Positions 1 through 5,802 are shown, numbered from the stretch's first letter. The stretch: DNA of 6,089 nucleotides from Longimicrobium sp. (GCA_030446945.1 JAUJMI010000239.1:1-6089); one strand, 5' to 3'. Notes: generated from the letters alone by a model not told the origin. Translations and numbers: made by a program.

Positions 1-41
1 GGGCCTGGCGCACCTCGGCCCGGGCTGGCGGGGGCGATCCT

Positions 42-755
42 TCACCGGGGCGGGGTGGGACGCGGCGGCGCGGCCGGGCCCGACGATGCGGCCGGACGCA
101 GCGGCTCGCGCGGCGGCCGGTTGCTGTCCTGGCGCGGCGCCCCTTCCGGGCGGGCGTCGGGGCGCAGCGTCCGCTGCGAAGCCGGGCGCGCCGGCGTGGG
201 GGCGGCCGGGCGCGGGGGCACGTCCTCGGCGGCCGGCTGCGGCGGAGAGGCGGGGGCGTTGGCCACCGTCTCATCCACGGGCGCGGCGGCGCCGGGGGCG
301 GCCTCCAGCGTCTCGCCCGGCTCGGCCGGCGGCACGACGGACGAGTCGACCACCACGGTGATGCCGGTGGGGAGCGCGCCGCCGGTGGTCACCAGGCCCG
401 CGCCGCGCTCGGCGGCGGCTTCGGCGGCCTCGGCCATGATCGCCTCGGCGGCGTCGGCCACGGGGTCGGCGGTCGAGTCGGGGGCGTTCTCTGGAGTTCC
501 CCCTTCCGTCTCTTCCCGCTTGCGGCGGCGGCGCTTGGGGGCGCCGGCCACGTCGCCGATGGCGGCTTCCAGCGCCTCGCCCACGTCCTTGTGGCCCAGG
601 CGCCGCTCACGCTCGATCACCGTGCGGAGCCGGGCGACGTGCTCGTCGGCCAGGGCCGTCATGTGGCTGCGGACGGGGATGTCCATCTCCCGGAGGAGGT
701 GCACCAGGGACTCAGCGGGAACGCTCAGTTCCTTGGCGACTTCGAACACACGCAT
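42..755 (-). CDS. infB: Translation initiation factor IF-2, N-terminal part; frame interrupted
   Basis: IF-2 is the GTPase that brings initiator fMet-tRNA to the 30S subunit and promotes subunit joining. Only the N-terminal part lies here. Residues 1-52 form an IF2_N domain (start MRVFEVAKEL, then LLREMDIPVRSH), followed by a basic patch at 73-82 (PKRRRRKREE) and a long Ala/Pro/Glu-rich disordered linker, as in many large bacterial IF-2 proteins. The ATG at 755 has GGAGAG about 10 bases upstream and lies 21 bases after the ylxQ stop. The frame closes with TGA at 44-42, after 237 codons and before the GTPase domain, where a full IF-2 would run on for several hundred residues. Both other minus-strand frames stay open from there to base 1 and read as Pro/Arg-rich linker, so an indel in the C-rich run near 45-60 is the likeliest explanation. 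Gene identity is firm; the stop may be an error. Confidence 0.85.
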   Translation of the reverse strand: MRVFEVAKELSVPAESLVHLLREMDIPVRSHMTALADEHVARLRTVIERERRLGHKDVGEALEAAIGDVAGAPKRRRRKREETEGGTPENAPDSTADPVADAAEAIMAEAAEAAAERGAGLVTTGGALPTGITVVVDSSVVPPAEPGETLEAAPGAAAPVDETVANAPASPPQPAAEDVPPRPAAPTPARPASQRTLRPDARPEGAPRQDSNRPPREPLRPAASSGPAAPPRPTPPR

Positions 756-776
756 CTGTTCTGTTCTCTCCGTTCC

Positions 777-1130
777 TCAGCCCTGCGGTGATGAAAGCGC
801 GGCAGCCAGCACGGCGGCCCGCTTCGCGAAGCTATCGTTCGTGATCCCAACAGCGGAAACCGGGCCCCGCCCGATGGCGGAGCCCAGCGCCTCCCTCGAA
901 AGACATACGTGGAAAGGTACTCCGCGCGCCTGCAGAAGCGGAAGGATCTTTTGCGCCTGCGTCTGCGACGCGTCTCCCGCCAGGACGACGCGGCGCACCT
1001 CGCCCTCGCGCACGGCCTTGCGGGTCATGTCCGTGCCGTGCACCAGGCCCCGTGCGCGGGCGGCAAGCCCCAGCAGGTCGGCCAGCGCCTTCTCCGGCGG
1101 CTGGGTGGGACGCGGGGGTCCCTGCGTCAC
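777..1130 (-). CDS. ylxQ: L7Ae/YlxQ-family RNA-binding protein
   Basis: A 117-residue protein of the ribosomal L7Ae/L30e/S12e/Gadd45 fold, which binds kink-turn RNA. The bacterial YlxQ member sits in nusA-infB operons and its exact role is not settled. Visible family features are the N-terminal helix LADLLGLAARARGLVHGTD (residues 17-34), the strand VRRVVLAGDAS (45-55), the segment GVPFHVCLSREALGSAIGR (70-88) and VSAVGITNDSFAKR (91-104). It lies between nusA and infB, its usual position. The chosen start is GTG at 1130, seven bases after the nusA stop, because the in-frame ATG at residue 35 would cut off the first helix. No good Shine-Dalgarno sequence precedes it, so translation probably depends on coupling to nusA. 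A four-codon frame (ATG at 1141, stop TGA at 1129-1127) bridges the nusA stop and this GTG; a small indel moving the true start to that ATG cannot be excluded. Confidence 0.85.
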   Translation of the reverse strand: MTQGPPRPTQPPEKALADLLGLAARARGLVHGTDMTRKAVREGEVRRVVLAGDASQTQAQKILPLLQARGVPFHVCLSREALGSAIGRGPVSAVGITNDSFAKRAAVLAAALSSPQG

Positions 1131-1137
1131 GTGTTGT

Positions 1138-2499
1138 TCATTCCGATACTGGCAAATTCTCTGTGTCCTCGGCGGGTGTCAACCCCTCCGCGGTGTCGCC
1201 GGTGTCTTCTTCCGTCATCGACTCGATGATCTCCACCAGCCGGTCCGCCTCGGCGGGCCCGATGGCGGGGATGCGCAGGAGGTCTTCGCGCTCCAGGTCG
1301 ATGATGTCGAAGAAGGTGTTGTACCCCGCCGCCTCCAGCGCCGCCAGCGTGGCCGGAGCCAGCTCGCTGAGGTCGCGCAGCGAGAAGTCGGCGCTCTCGT
1401 AATCCCCGTCGCCGCCCCCGCCGCCGAACAGCGCCTGCTCCGCCCCGCGCTCCAGCCACTCGCGCGAGCCGAACAGGTCCAGCTGCCAGCCGATGAGCTG
1501 CGAGGCAAGGCGCACGTTCTGCCCGTTGCGGCCGATGGCCAGCGAGAGCTGGTCCTCGTCCACGATGGCTGTCATGGTGCGCGTCTCGTAGTTCGAGAGC
1601 ACCTTGGCCACGCGGGCCGGCGCCAGGGAGCGCTTGGCGTAGATCTCCGGGTCCGGGTGCCAGGGGACGATGTCGATGCGCTCGCCGCCCAGCTCCTGCA
1701 CCACCGCGCGCACGCGGCTCCCCTTGAGCCCCACGCACGCGCCCACCGGGTCGATCGACTCGTCGCGCGACAACACGGCCACCTTGGTGCGCCCGCCCAC
1801 CTCGCGCGCCGAGCCCTTGATCTCCACGATCCCCTGCTGGATCTCGGGGACCTCCAGCTTGAAGAGCGCGGCCACGAAGAGCGGGTCGGCGCGGGAAAGG
1901 ATCAGGCGCGGGCCCTTGGGCGTCTCCTCCACCTTTTTGAGGACGGCGCGGATCGTCTCGCCCTGGCGGAACCGCTCGCGCGGGTTCTGCTCCTTCCACG
2001 GGATGATGGCGTCGGCGTCGCGGGCGCGGTTGAGGAGGATGACCAGCTTGCCGCGCTCCACCTGCTGGATCTCGCCGGAGAGGAGCTCGCCCACGCGGTG
2101 CTCGTACTCGTCGCGGATCTTCTGGCGCTCGCCCTCGCGGACGCGCTGGAGGATGCGCTGCTTGGCCGCCATCACGGCGTTGCGGCCGAACTGCGCGAAC
2201 TCCACCGGCACCTCCATGATGTCGCCGACCTCGAATTCCGGGTCGTCCCAGCGGGCCTCTTCCAGCGAGATCTGGCGCGAGGGGTCTTCCACCTCGGCCG
2301 TGACCTCCTTGAGGACGGTGATGTCGATGCGGCCGGTGGCCTCGTCGACGTTGATCTCCGCCTCCACGTTGGGGCCGTAGCGCTTGGCCAGCGCGGCGAG
2401 GATGCCGTCCTTGATCAGCTCGTGCAGCTCGTCGCGGGAGATCGCCTTGTTGGCGGTCATCTCGCGGAAAGCCGCGAGCACCTGCGTCGCGTTGTTCAT
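1138..2499 (-). CDS. nusA: Transcription termination/antitermination factor NusA
   Basis: NusA binds RNA polymerase near the RNA exit channel and modulates pausing, termination and antitermination. The 453-residue product has the family layout: an N-terminal polymerase-binding domain (about 1-130, with AISRDELHELIKDGILAAL), an S1 domain (about 135-200, ending GPRLILSR), KH1 (about 231-280, with GACVGLKGSRVRAV), KH2 (about 300-345, with AIGRNGQNVRLASQL), then a Gly/Asp linker and one helix-hairpin-helix repeat (about 380-428, with LLRIPAIGPAEADRL). An acidic tail follows. The length lies between Gram-positive NusA, which lacks C-terminal repeats, and E. coli NusA, which has two acidic repeats. 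The ATG at 2499 is six bases after the rimP stop; GAGGA about 10 bases upstream, inside the rimP end, can serve as ribosome binding site. It is almost certainly cotranscribed with rimP, ylxQ and infB. Confidence 0.98.
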   Translation of the reverse strand: MNNATQVLAAFREMTANKAISRDELHELIKDGILAALAKRYGPNVEAEINVDEATGRIDITVLKEVTAEVEDPSRQISLEEARWDDPEFEVGDIMEVPVEFAQFGRNAVMAAKQRILQRVREGERQKIRDEYEHRVGELLSGEIQQVERGKLVILLNRARDADAIIPWKEQNPRERFRQGETIRAVLKKVEETPKGPRLILSRADPLFVAALFKLEVPEIQQGIVEIKGSAREVGGRTKVAVLSRDESIDPVGACVGLKGSRVRAVVQELGGERIDIVPWHPDPEIYAKRSLAPARVAKVLSNYETRTMTAIVDEDQLSLAIGRNGQNVRLASQLIGWQLDLFGSREWLERGAEQALFGGGGGDGDYESADFSLRDLSELAPATLAALEAAGYNTFFDIIDLEREDLLRIPAIGPAEADRLVEIIESMTEEDTGDTAEGLTPAEDTENLPVSE

Positions 2500-2505
2500 C
2501 TCCGT

Positions 2506-3039
2506 CTATTCCTCAGGATTGTTCCGGCGTTCGGGGCGCGCCTTGCGCTCCCACCGGTAGACCAGGTTCGCCCGGTCGATCTCGCTCAGCGGGATCTCCA
2601 CTTCTTCGCCGTCCGGCAGCCGCAGCGCCACCTGCTCGCTCCCCGGCTCGCCGCGCACGCCGCCCAGCGTCCCTTCCAGCCGCTTGGCCCGCCCGGCGAG
2701 GGGTCCCTTGCCGCGCAGCGCCACTTCCTGCCCCGCGAAGCGCGTGTAGTCGCGCAGCCTCACCAGCGGCCGCTCCACCCCGGGGGACGACACCTCCAGC
2801 ACGTACCGGTCGGAGAGGTCCTCGCGGGCGTCCAGCATGGGCTCCAGCGCGCGCGACACCGTGGCGCAGTCTTCCAGCGAAACCCCCGGCTTTCCGGGAC
2901 CCGGCACCGAGTCCGGCCGGTCGATGTAGAGGCGCAGGATGGGGCGCACGGCGTTGCCGGCCTGCTCCAGCTCCACGACCTCCAGCCCCATGGCCTCGAC
3001 CTGCCGCGCGATCTCGTCGGCGAGGGGGGTTCCGGGCAT
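2506..3039 (-). CDS. rimP: Ribosome maturation factor RimP
   Basis: RimP is a cytoplasmic assembly factor for the 30S ribosomal subunit. The 177-residue product shows the N-terminal alpha/beta domain with LRLYID (35-40), SLEDCATVSRALEPMLD (54-70) and the family hallmark YVLEVSSPGVERPL (79-92), then a C-terminal SH3-like domain ending in PLSEIDRANLVYRWE (150-164). The frame extends upstream to an ATG at 3144, but I chose the ATG at 3039. The extra 35 residues match nothing in the family, GGAGG lies five bases before 3039, and the 3144 ATG falls at or before the predicted transcription start. The gene leads the operon with nusA six bases downstream. Its leader carries a likely promoter and a hairpin-plus-T-run that could attenuate transcription. 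Confidence 0.96.
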   Translation of the reverse strand: MPGTPLADEIARQVEAMGLEVVELEQAGNAVRPILRLYIDRPDSVPGPGKPGVSLEDCATVSRALEPMLDAREDLSDRYVLEVSSPGVERPLVRLRDYTRFAGQEVALRGKGPLAGRAKRLEGTLGGVRGEPGSEQVALRLPDGEEVEIPLSEIDRANLVYRWERKARPERRNNPEE

Positions 3040-3071
3040 CCGCGCCTCCGTCCTTCCCGGTGGATGGCAAT

Positions 3072-3098
3072 AAAAAAAGCGGGGCAACCGCTCCCCAC
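3072..3098 (-). terminator. Intrinsic terminator or attenuator in the rimP leader
   Basis: On the minus strand AGCGG (3092-3088) pairs with CCGCT (3082-3078) around loop TTGCC, and the 3' arm runs directly into a seven-T tract (3078-3072). G-U pairing between GGGG (3096-3093) and the first T residues could lengthen the stem. GGGG can instead pair with CCCC (3084-3081), giving a competing hairpin that would break the terminator stem. The T run ends 32 bases before the rimP ATG. Because the predicted promoter lies upstream of it, this sits in the leader and may work as an attenuator; it would also stop read-through from the FRG gene. Confidence 0.6.
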
Positions 3099-3141
3099 TT
3101 CGACAGACGGTCCGCCCGAGGGCGTCCGTCAAACCATCGAA
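3099..3141 (-). promoter_or_regulatory. Stem-loop in the rimP leader, upstream of the terminator hairpin
   Basis: The first part of the predicted leader can fold into one extended stem. TTCGA (3141-3137) pairs with TCGAA (3103-3099), GACGG (3130-3126) pairs with CCGTC (3110-3106), and CGCC (3124-3121) pairs with GGCG (3116-3113) around a CTCG tetraloop. Three nested perfect helices immediately before a terminator-like hairpin are more than expected in an unstructured leader. The fold is read by eye and has no covariation support. Confidence 0.5.
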
Positions 3142-3147
3142 CATGAA

Positions 3148-3176
3148 AGAATACAGGAGAGGGCAGGCGGAGTCAA
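3148..3176 (-). promoter_or_regulatory. Predicted sigma70-type promoter of the rimP-nusA operon
   Basis: On the minus strand a -35 hexamer TTGACT (3176-3171) and a -10 hexamer TATTCT (3153-3148) are separated by exactly 17 bases. The -35 matches consensus at five of six positions and the -10 at four of six. The site lies in a locally AT-richer patch just outside the repeat region that ends at 3181. Transcription would start near 3141, giving a leader of about 100 bases before the rimP ATG. The housekeeping sigma factor of this organism is assumed to recognise a standard consensus. Confidence 0.65.
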
Positions 3177-3253
3177 GGTTGGACGGCGGGGACGGGGGGA
3201 ACGGGGAACAGGGAACGGGAGGGGACAGGGGACAGCGAACCTGGAGCCGCCGT

Positions 3254-3328
3254 CTCGTGATCCTGAGGAAGCCGCCCCGCCGAAGCCGGCGTGGACGCTC
3301 CGAACTGCTGCGGCGACCAAAGGATTTA
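3254..3328 (-). repeat. Interspersed repeat unit, copy A
   Basis: Read on the minus strand, this unit begins TAAATCCTTTGGTC and ends CTCAGGATCACGAG. Its ends match those of the plus-strand unit at 3381-3453 (TARATCCTT at one end, CAGGATSACRAG at the other), while the interior is diverged. The ends are also short inverted repeats of each other (ATCCT and AGGAT), so the unit can form a stem. Confidence 0.5.
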
Positions 3329-3380
3329 GCCGGAGCCGGGCAGGGGCTCGCGCGTCAGGCCGATCCCTCGGAACGCACAG

Positions 3381-3453
3381 TAGATCCTTCGCTCCGCGCC
3401 AGGCTGCGGAGAGGGGTCAGGGCCGGAGAAGCGCGTCGCCCAGGATGACAAAG
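3381..3453 (+). repeat. Interspersed repeat unit, copy B
   Basis: This unit begins TAGATCCTTCGCTCC and ends CCCAGGATGACAAAG. It is the inverted partner of copy A, with nearly the same length and conserved ends but a diverged GC-rich middle. ATCCT and AGGAT at its ends form a short terminal inverted repeat. I recall similar ATCCTTCG...CAGGATGACA units as abundant in Gemmatimonadota-like genomes, but I cannot verify that here. Confidence 0.5.
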
Positions 3454-3548
3454 GGGGGTGGCTCGTGGTCTGTACAGTGGTCCTGTCCCGTATTCCCGCA
3501 CGTTCCCCCGCCGGCTGTCCCCTGCCCCCTGCCCCCGGTCCCTCATCC

Positions 3549-4382
3549 CTACTCCTCCGCTGACGCGTCGTAGTACCGCCGCATCTCCGCCGCCACGCCG
3601 TCCAGGTCCGGAAAGAGCCGGCGCTCGTCGACGGTGACGAGGTCGAGCTGGTCGCGGAGGTGGTTGATGCGCCCCGCGGGGATCACGTAGCGCGTGAGCG
3701 CGTGCAGGAGCCCGTTCGCGCGCAGCATCTCGTCGAACGAGTGGGTCTTGTCGGTGGAGATCGTGAAGGCGGCGGCCTGCACGACGATGCGGTTGTCGAT
3801 GGCGGGAGGGTCCAGCATGCACACCAGCTCCACCGGGCCGCCCTCCGGCTCGCCGAAGAGCTTCCAGAGCGAGTCCACGCCCTTTTCGCGCAGCAGGCCG
3901 TCCAGGTCCTGCACCAGGAAGGCGATCTGCGGGAGGCCGAAGTGGTCGTGGAGCTTCCCCCAGTTCAGCCGCCAGATCACGCGGTCCGCGCGCGGGTCGC
4001 CGCCCAGGGTGGCGAAGTGCGCGGCAACCAGCGGCGAGTAAGTCCAGTCCAGCAGGCGGGTGGGGAGGCCGTGGTGCTGCGCGGTCACCAGCAGCTCCCA
4101 CTCGTTGGCGGGCTGCTGCTGGAGGTGCGGGCGCGAGTAGCGGATGAAGTTGCGAAGGATGTGCGCCTCGAGGTGCTGCTTGCAGTGCGGCGGATCGGTG
4201 CCGCCCAGCCGGTCGAGGCTGGTCAGCAGCGCCCAGTCCGCGCGTTTGGAGCCGCGGAACACCGACGCGGCGCGCAGCCGACCGCTGGCCGGGTCGTACT
4301 CGGTGGGGGTGGTGCGGTCCACCAGCTCGCCCAGCGTTTCCACGCGGACCTCTTCGATCCCTTCGAAGCTCCTGCGCTGCAT
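3549..4382 (-). CDS. FRG-domain protein of unknown function
   Basis: A 277-residue soluble protein with no signal peptide or membrane segment. It carries the FRG domain signature: SVFRGSKRADWALLTSL (40-56) with the name-giving FRG, then a strongly conserved block QHHGLPTRLLDWTYSPLVAA (102-121), and a later QAAAFTIST (202-210) at the expected third motif. The biochemical function of the FRG domain is not established. Such proteins are patchily distributed and often found in variable regions, so a defence or toxin-like role is possible but only inferred. The ATG at 4382 is well supported by GGGGAGAG about five bases upstream. It starts 56 bases after the pgeF stop with no clear terminator between, so it may be cotranscribed with pgeF. 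Its stop codon abuts the repeat region. Its base composition looks like that of its neighbours, so any transfer is old or from a similar genome. Confidence 0.85.
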   Translation of the reverse strand: MQRRSFEGIEEVRVETLGELVDRTTPTEYDPASGRLRAASVFRGSKRADWALLTSLDRLGGTDPPHCKQHLEAHILRNFIRYSRPHLQQQPANEWELLVTAQHHGLPTRLLDWTYSPLVAAHFATLGGDPRADRVIWRLNWGKLHDHFGLPQIAFLVQDLDGLLREKGVDSLWKLFGEPEGGPVELVCMLDPPAIDNRIVVQAAAFTISTDKTHSFDEMLRANGLLHALTRYVIPAGRINHLRDQLDLVTVDERRLFPDLDGVAAEMRRYYDASAEE

Positions 4383-4438
4383 CCTTCTCTCCCCGTGGCG
4401 GTTGGTGCACGCGGGGTACGGAAGAAGTGTTCCGGCGC

Positions 4439-5221
4439 CTACCGCACTCCCAGCACCCCCATCTGCCGCCCCGGCGACCCGCCACGGTGCGAGAAGAATG
4501 CGGAGTCGCCGCAGAGCGTGCAGTGCGACGACACGGAGACGCGCTCGGGGAGGAGCCCCGCGGCCAGCGCGCGCGCGGCGATGGCGGCGCGCAGGTCGAT
4601 GGGCGTGTTCCCCGCGGGCGGCTCGCGCTCGGGATGGACGCCCGCGTGCACCTCCGGCCCCACCTCGTAGCACGCGCCGCAGATGGAGGGGCCGCAGTGC
4701 AGCCATAGCCGCTCGGGCGAGCTCTGCCAGCTCTCCACCAGGCGGTGGATGCCGCGCTCCACGATGCCCGCGGCCGTCCCGCGCCACCCCGAGTGCAGCA
4801 GGGCGACGGCGCGCGCCTCGGGATCGACGATGGAGACGGGCACGCAGTCGGCCACGCTCACCGTCAGCAGGAGCTGCGCGCGGTCGGTGACGTGGCCGTC
4901 GAAGCGGTCCATCACCACGATCCCGGGCGCGCCGCGCTCGCGGTGGATCCAGATGTCCGCCGCGTGCACCTGGCGCGCATGGGCTACGGTCTCCATCCCC
5001 GTTCCCGCGGCCAGCGCACGCCAGCGGCCCAGCGCCGCGCCGACCGGCTGGTCGCCGGAGAGGCCAAGGTCGAACGGCTCGTCCCCGTCGCCGCGGCCGG
5101 TGGTGCCCTGCACGAGAAAGGGAAAGCGCTCCGCCCACTCGGGGTGCACCCACAGCGGCACGTCGCCGGACGCGCGCACCTCGGCGATGGTGCGCGCGGC
5201 GGCGGGATCGGCGACGCTCAT
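4439..5221 (-). CDS. pgeF: Purine nucleoside phosphorylase / peptidoglycan editing factor PgeF (YfiH, formerly laccase-domain)
   Basis: A 260-residue member of the YfiH/YlmD/DUF152 family. Members have been called polyphenol oxidases, but characterised ones act on purine nucleosides (phosphorolysis of adenosine and inosine, adenosine deamination), and E. coli YfiH affects the amino acid placed in peptidoglycan precursors. The metal-site residues are all present: His86 in ARQVH, Cys126 in VADCVPV and His143 in LLHSGWRGTAAGI. Further family blocks are GPSICGACYEVGPEV (177-191), the CTLCGDSAFFSHR segment (234-246) and the C-terminal GRQMGVLGVR. The length is normal and the protein looks intact. 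The ATG at 5221 overlaps the upstream gene's TGA as ATGA, which indicates translational coupling. Murein relevance fits with murA nearby, but the gap and palindromes after murA argue against one operon. Confidence 0.93.
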   Translation of the reverse strand: MSVADPAAARTIAEVRASGDVPLWVHPEWAERFPFLVQGTTGRGDGDEPFDLGLSGDQPVGAALGRWRALAAGTGMETVAHARQVHAADIWIHRERGAPGIVVMDRFDGHVTDRAQLLLTVSVADCVPVSIVDPEARAVALLHSGWRGTAAGIVERGIHRLVESWQSSPERLWLHCGPSICGACYEVGPEVHAGVHPEREPPAGNTPIDLRAAIAARALAAGLLPERVSVSSHCTLCGDSAFFSHRGGSPGRQMGVLGVR

Positions 5222-5580
5222 GGCATCCGCTGCTCGATGGGACCCTCGCCGCCCGGCCGGTCGCCGCCGCTGGGCGGTGAGAGGAGCGTCGCCGCGCCGC
5301 CGTCCAGCCGGCGCCGCAGCTCCGCGACTTCGGCGCGCAGCTCGTCGAACTCCTTGCGCGTCACGAAGTCGAGCCGCTCGCGCACGTCGCCCACCGCGCC
5401 CTGCGCGCGGAAGAGGGCGTCGGTGAGCGCCTGCTTGGCGCGCTCGGGCTTGAGGTCGCCGCGGTCGACGGTCTCCTGGATCGTCTCCTCGATCGCTTCC
5501 TTGAAGGCGGTCAGGACCCCGATCCCCGTGCGGATTCCCTCGCCGATCCCGGCGGGGCGCTTGCGCTGTTCGTCTGTCAT
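5218..5580 (-). CDS. Small phasin-like / UbiK-like coiled-coil protein
   Basis: A 120-residue soluble protein. Residues 13-70 are amphipathic helix (GIRTGIGVLTAFKEAIEE, then KPERAKQALTDALFRAQG), 71-93 form a heptad-patterned coiled coil (VTRKEFDELRAEVAELRRRLD) and the last 25 residues are a disordered Gly/Pro-rich tail. This layout resembles the PhaF-type phasin-related proteins and the UbiK/YqiC accessory factors, both of which oligomerise through a C-terminal coiled coil. The sequence alone does not separate the two, so neither granule association nor ubiquinone synthesis should be assumed. The frame extends upstream to 5781, but the ATG at 5580 is preferred: it has GGGAAG a few bases upstream, and the extension translates palindromic repeat DNA. 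Its stop overlaps the pgeF start. Confidence 0.75.
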   Translation of the reverse strand: MTDEQRKRPAGIGEGIRTGIGVLTAFKEAIEETIQETVDRGDLKPERAKQALTDALFRAQGAVGDVRERLDFVTRKEFDELRAEVAELRRRLDGGAATLLSPPSGGDRPGGEGPIEQRMP

Positions 5581-5683
5581 GTCGTCTTCCCGATGATGAG
5601 GTGAAGCCGAGTCGCTCTCCCTCCGAGAACGGCGGGGCGCTGGGGCGAGTTTCGGGGGGGCCCCTCCCCGGTCGTTCCTCGCT

Positions 5684-5716
5684 GCCCCTCCCCCAATAAC
5701 CACCTGGGGGAGGGGC
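5684..5716. repeat. GC-rich palindrome, 11-bp perfect stem
   Basis: GCCCCTCCCCC (5684-5694) is perfectly complementary to GGGGGAGGGGC (5706-5716) across an 11-base AT-containing loop. No T run follows on either strand, so it is not a classic intrinsic terminator. It lies in the murA to phasin-like gap with two other palindromes and looks like a REP-type intergenic repeat. Confidence 0.6.
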
Positions 5717-5769
5717 GGTGGCATGCATTCGCCCCCACCGCGACCGCCGCTCGACGCACGGATCCAAGT

Positions 5770-5801
5770 CCCCTCTCCCACGGCGGTTTGTGGGAGAGGG
5801 G
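5770..5801. repeat. GC-rich palindrome, 12-bp perfect stem
   Basis: CCCCTCTCCCAC (5770-5781) pairs perfectly with GTGGGAGAGGGG (5790-5801) around loop GGCGGTTT. CCCTCTCCC/GGGAGAGGG palindromes followed by GGGTGAGGG (here GGGTGAGGGCC at 5820-5830) are a recurrent pattern in intergenic repeats of many GC-rich bacteria, from general knowledge. It could help end murA transcription, but no T tract is present. Confidence 0.6.
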
Positions 5802-5802
5802 T

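Larger units (their letters stand above)
3181..3548. repeat. Composite nested inverted repeat filling the FRG-rimP intergenic region
   Basis: This gene-free stretch is symmetrical. From left to right it holds a G-rich tract of short repeats (about 3181-3235, including GGGGACAGGGGACAG), a unit in minus orientation (3254-3328), a 52-base spacer, a similar unit in plus orientation (3381-3453) and a C-rich tract (about 3483-3548, including CTGTCCCCTGCCCCCTG). The outer tracts are imperfect inverted copies of each other, as are the two units. Nothing in it reads as a convincing protein. It looks like a non-autonomous interspersed element or a cluster of such elements. Confidence 0.6.

Noticed and set aside
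3040..3144. N-terminal extension of rimP starting at the ATG at 3144
   Set aside because: It translates the leader hairpins and T run, matches nothing in RimP, and begins at about the predicted transcription start; 3039 has the better ribosome binding site.
3129..3448. Small open frames on both strands within the repeat region
   Set aside because: They are low-complexity, lack ribosome binding sites and coincide with repeat units rather than any protein pattern.
3181..3548. CRISPR array
   Set aside because: The short repeats are irregular and G/C-rich without equal unique spacers, and the larger units are inverted, not direct, repeats.
55..3573. A plus-strand open frame of 1172 codons spanning infB, ylxQ, nusA, rimP and the repeat region
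   Set aside because: It is antisense to four firmly identified genes and is compositionally odd (stretches of Arg, Ala, His, Leu with no domain). Long antisense frames are expected where third positions are nearly all G or C.
4383..4438. Hairpin CCC-CG-CGTG...CACG-GGG between pgeF and the FRG gene as a terminator
   Set aside because: The stem has a bulge and no T run follows; the gap is better read as a leader with a ribosome binding site.
4439..5767. A 442-residue fusion reading through the phasin-like region into pgeF
   Set aside because: Only the last 260 residues resemble PgeF; the upstream part is an out-of-frame translation of the phasin-like gene and palindromes.
5581..5781. Upstream extension of the phasin-like gene to an ATG at 5781
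   Set aside because: The added residues come from palindromic repeat DNA, and the ATG at 5580 has its own ribosome binding site and a typical family start.
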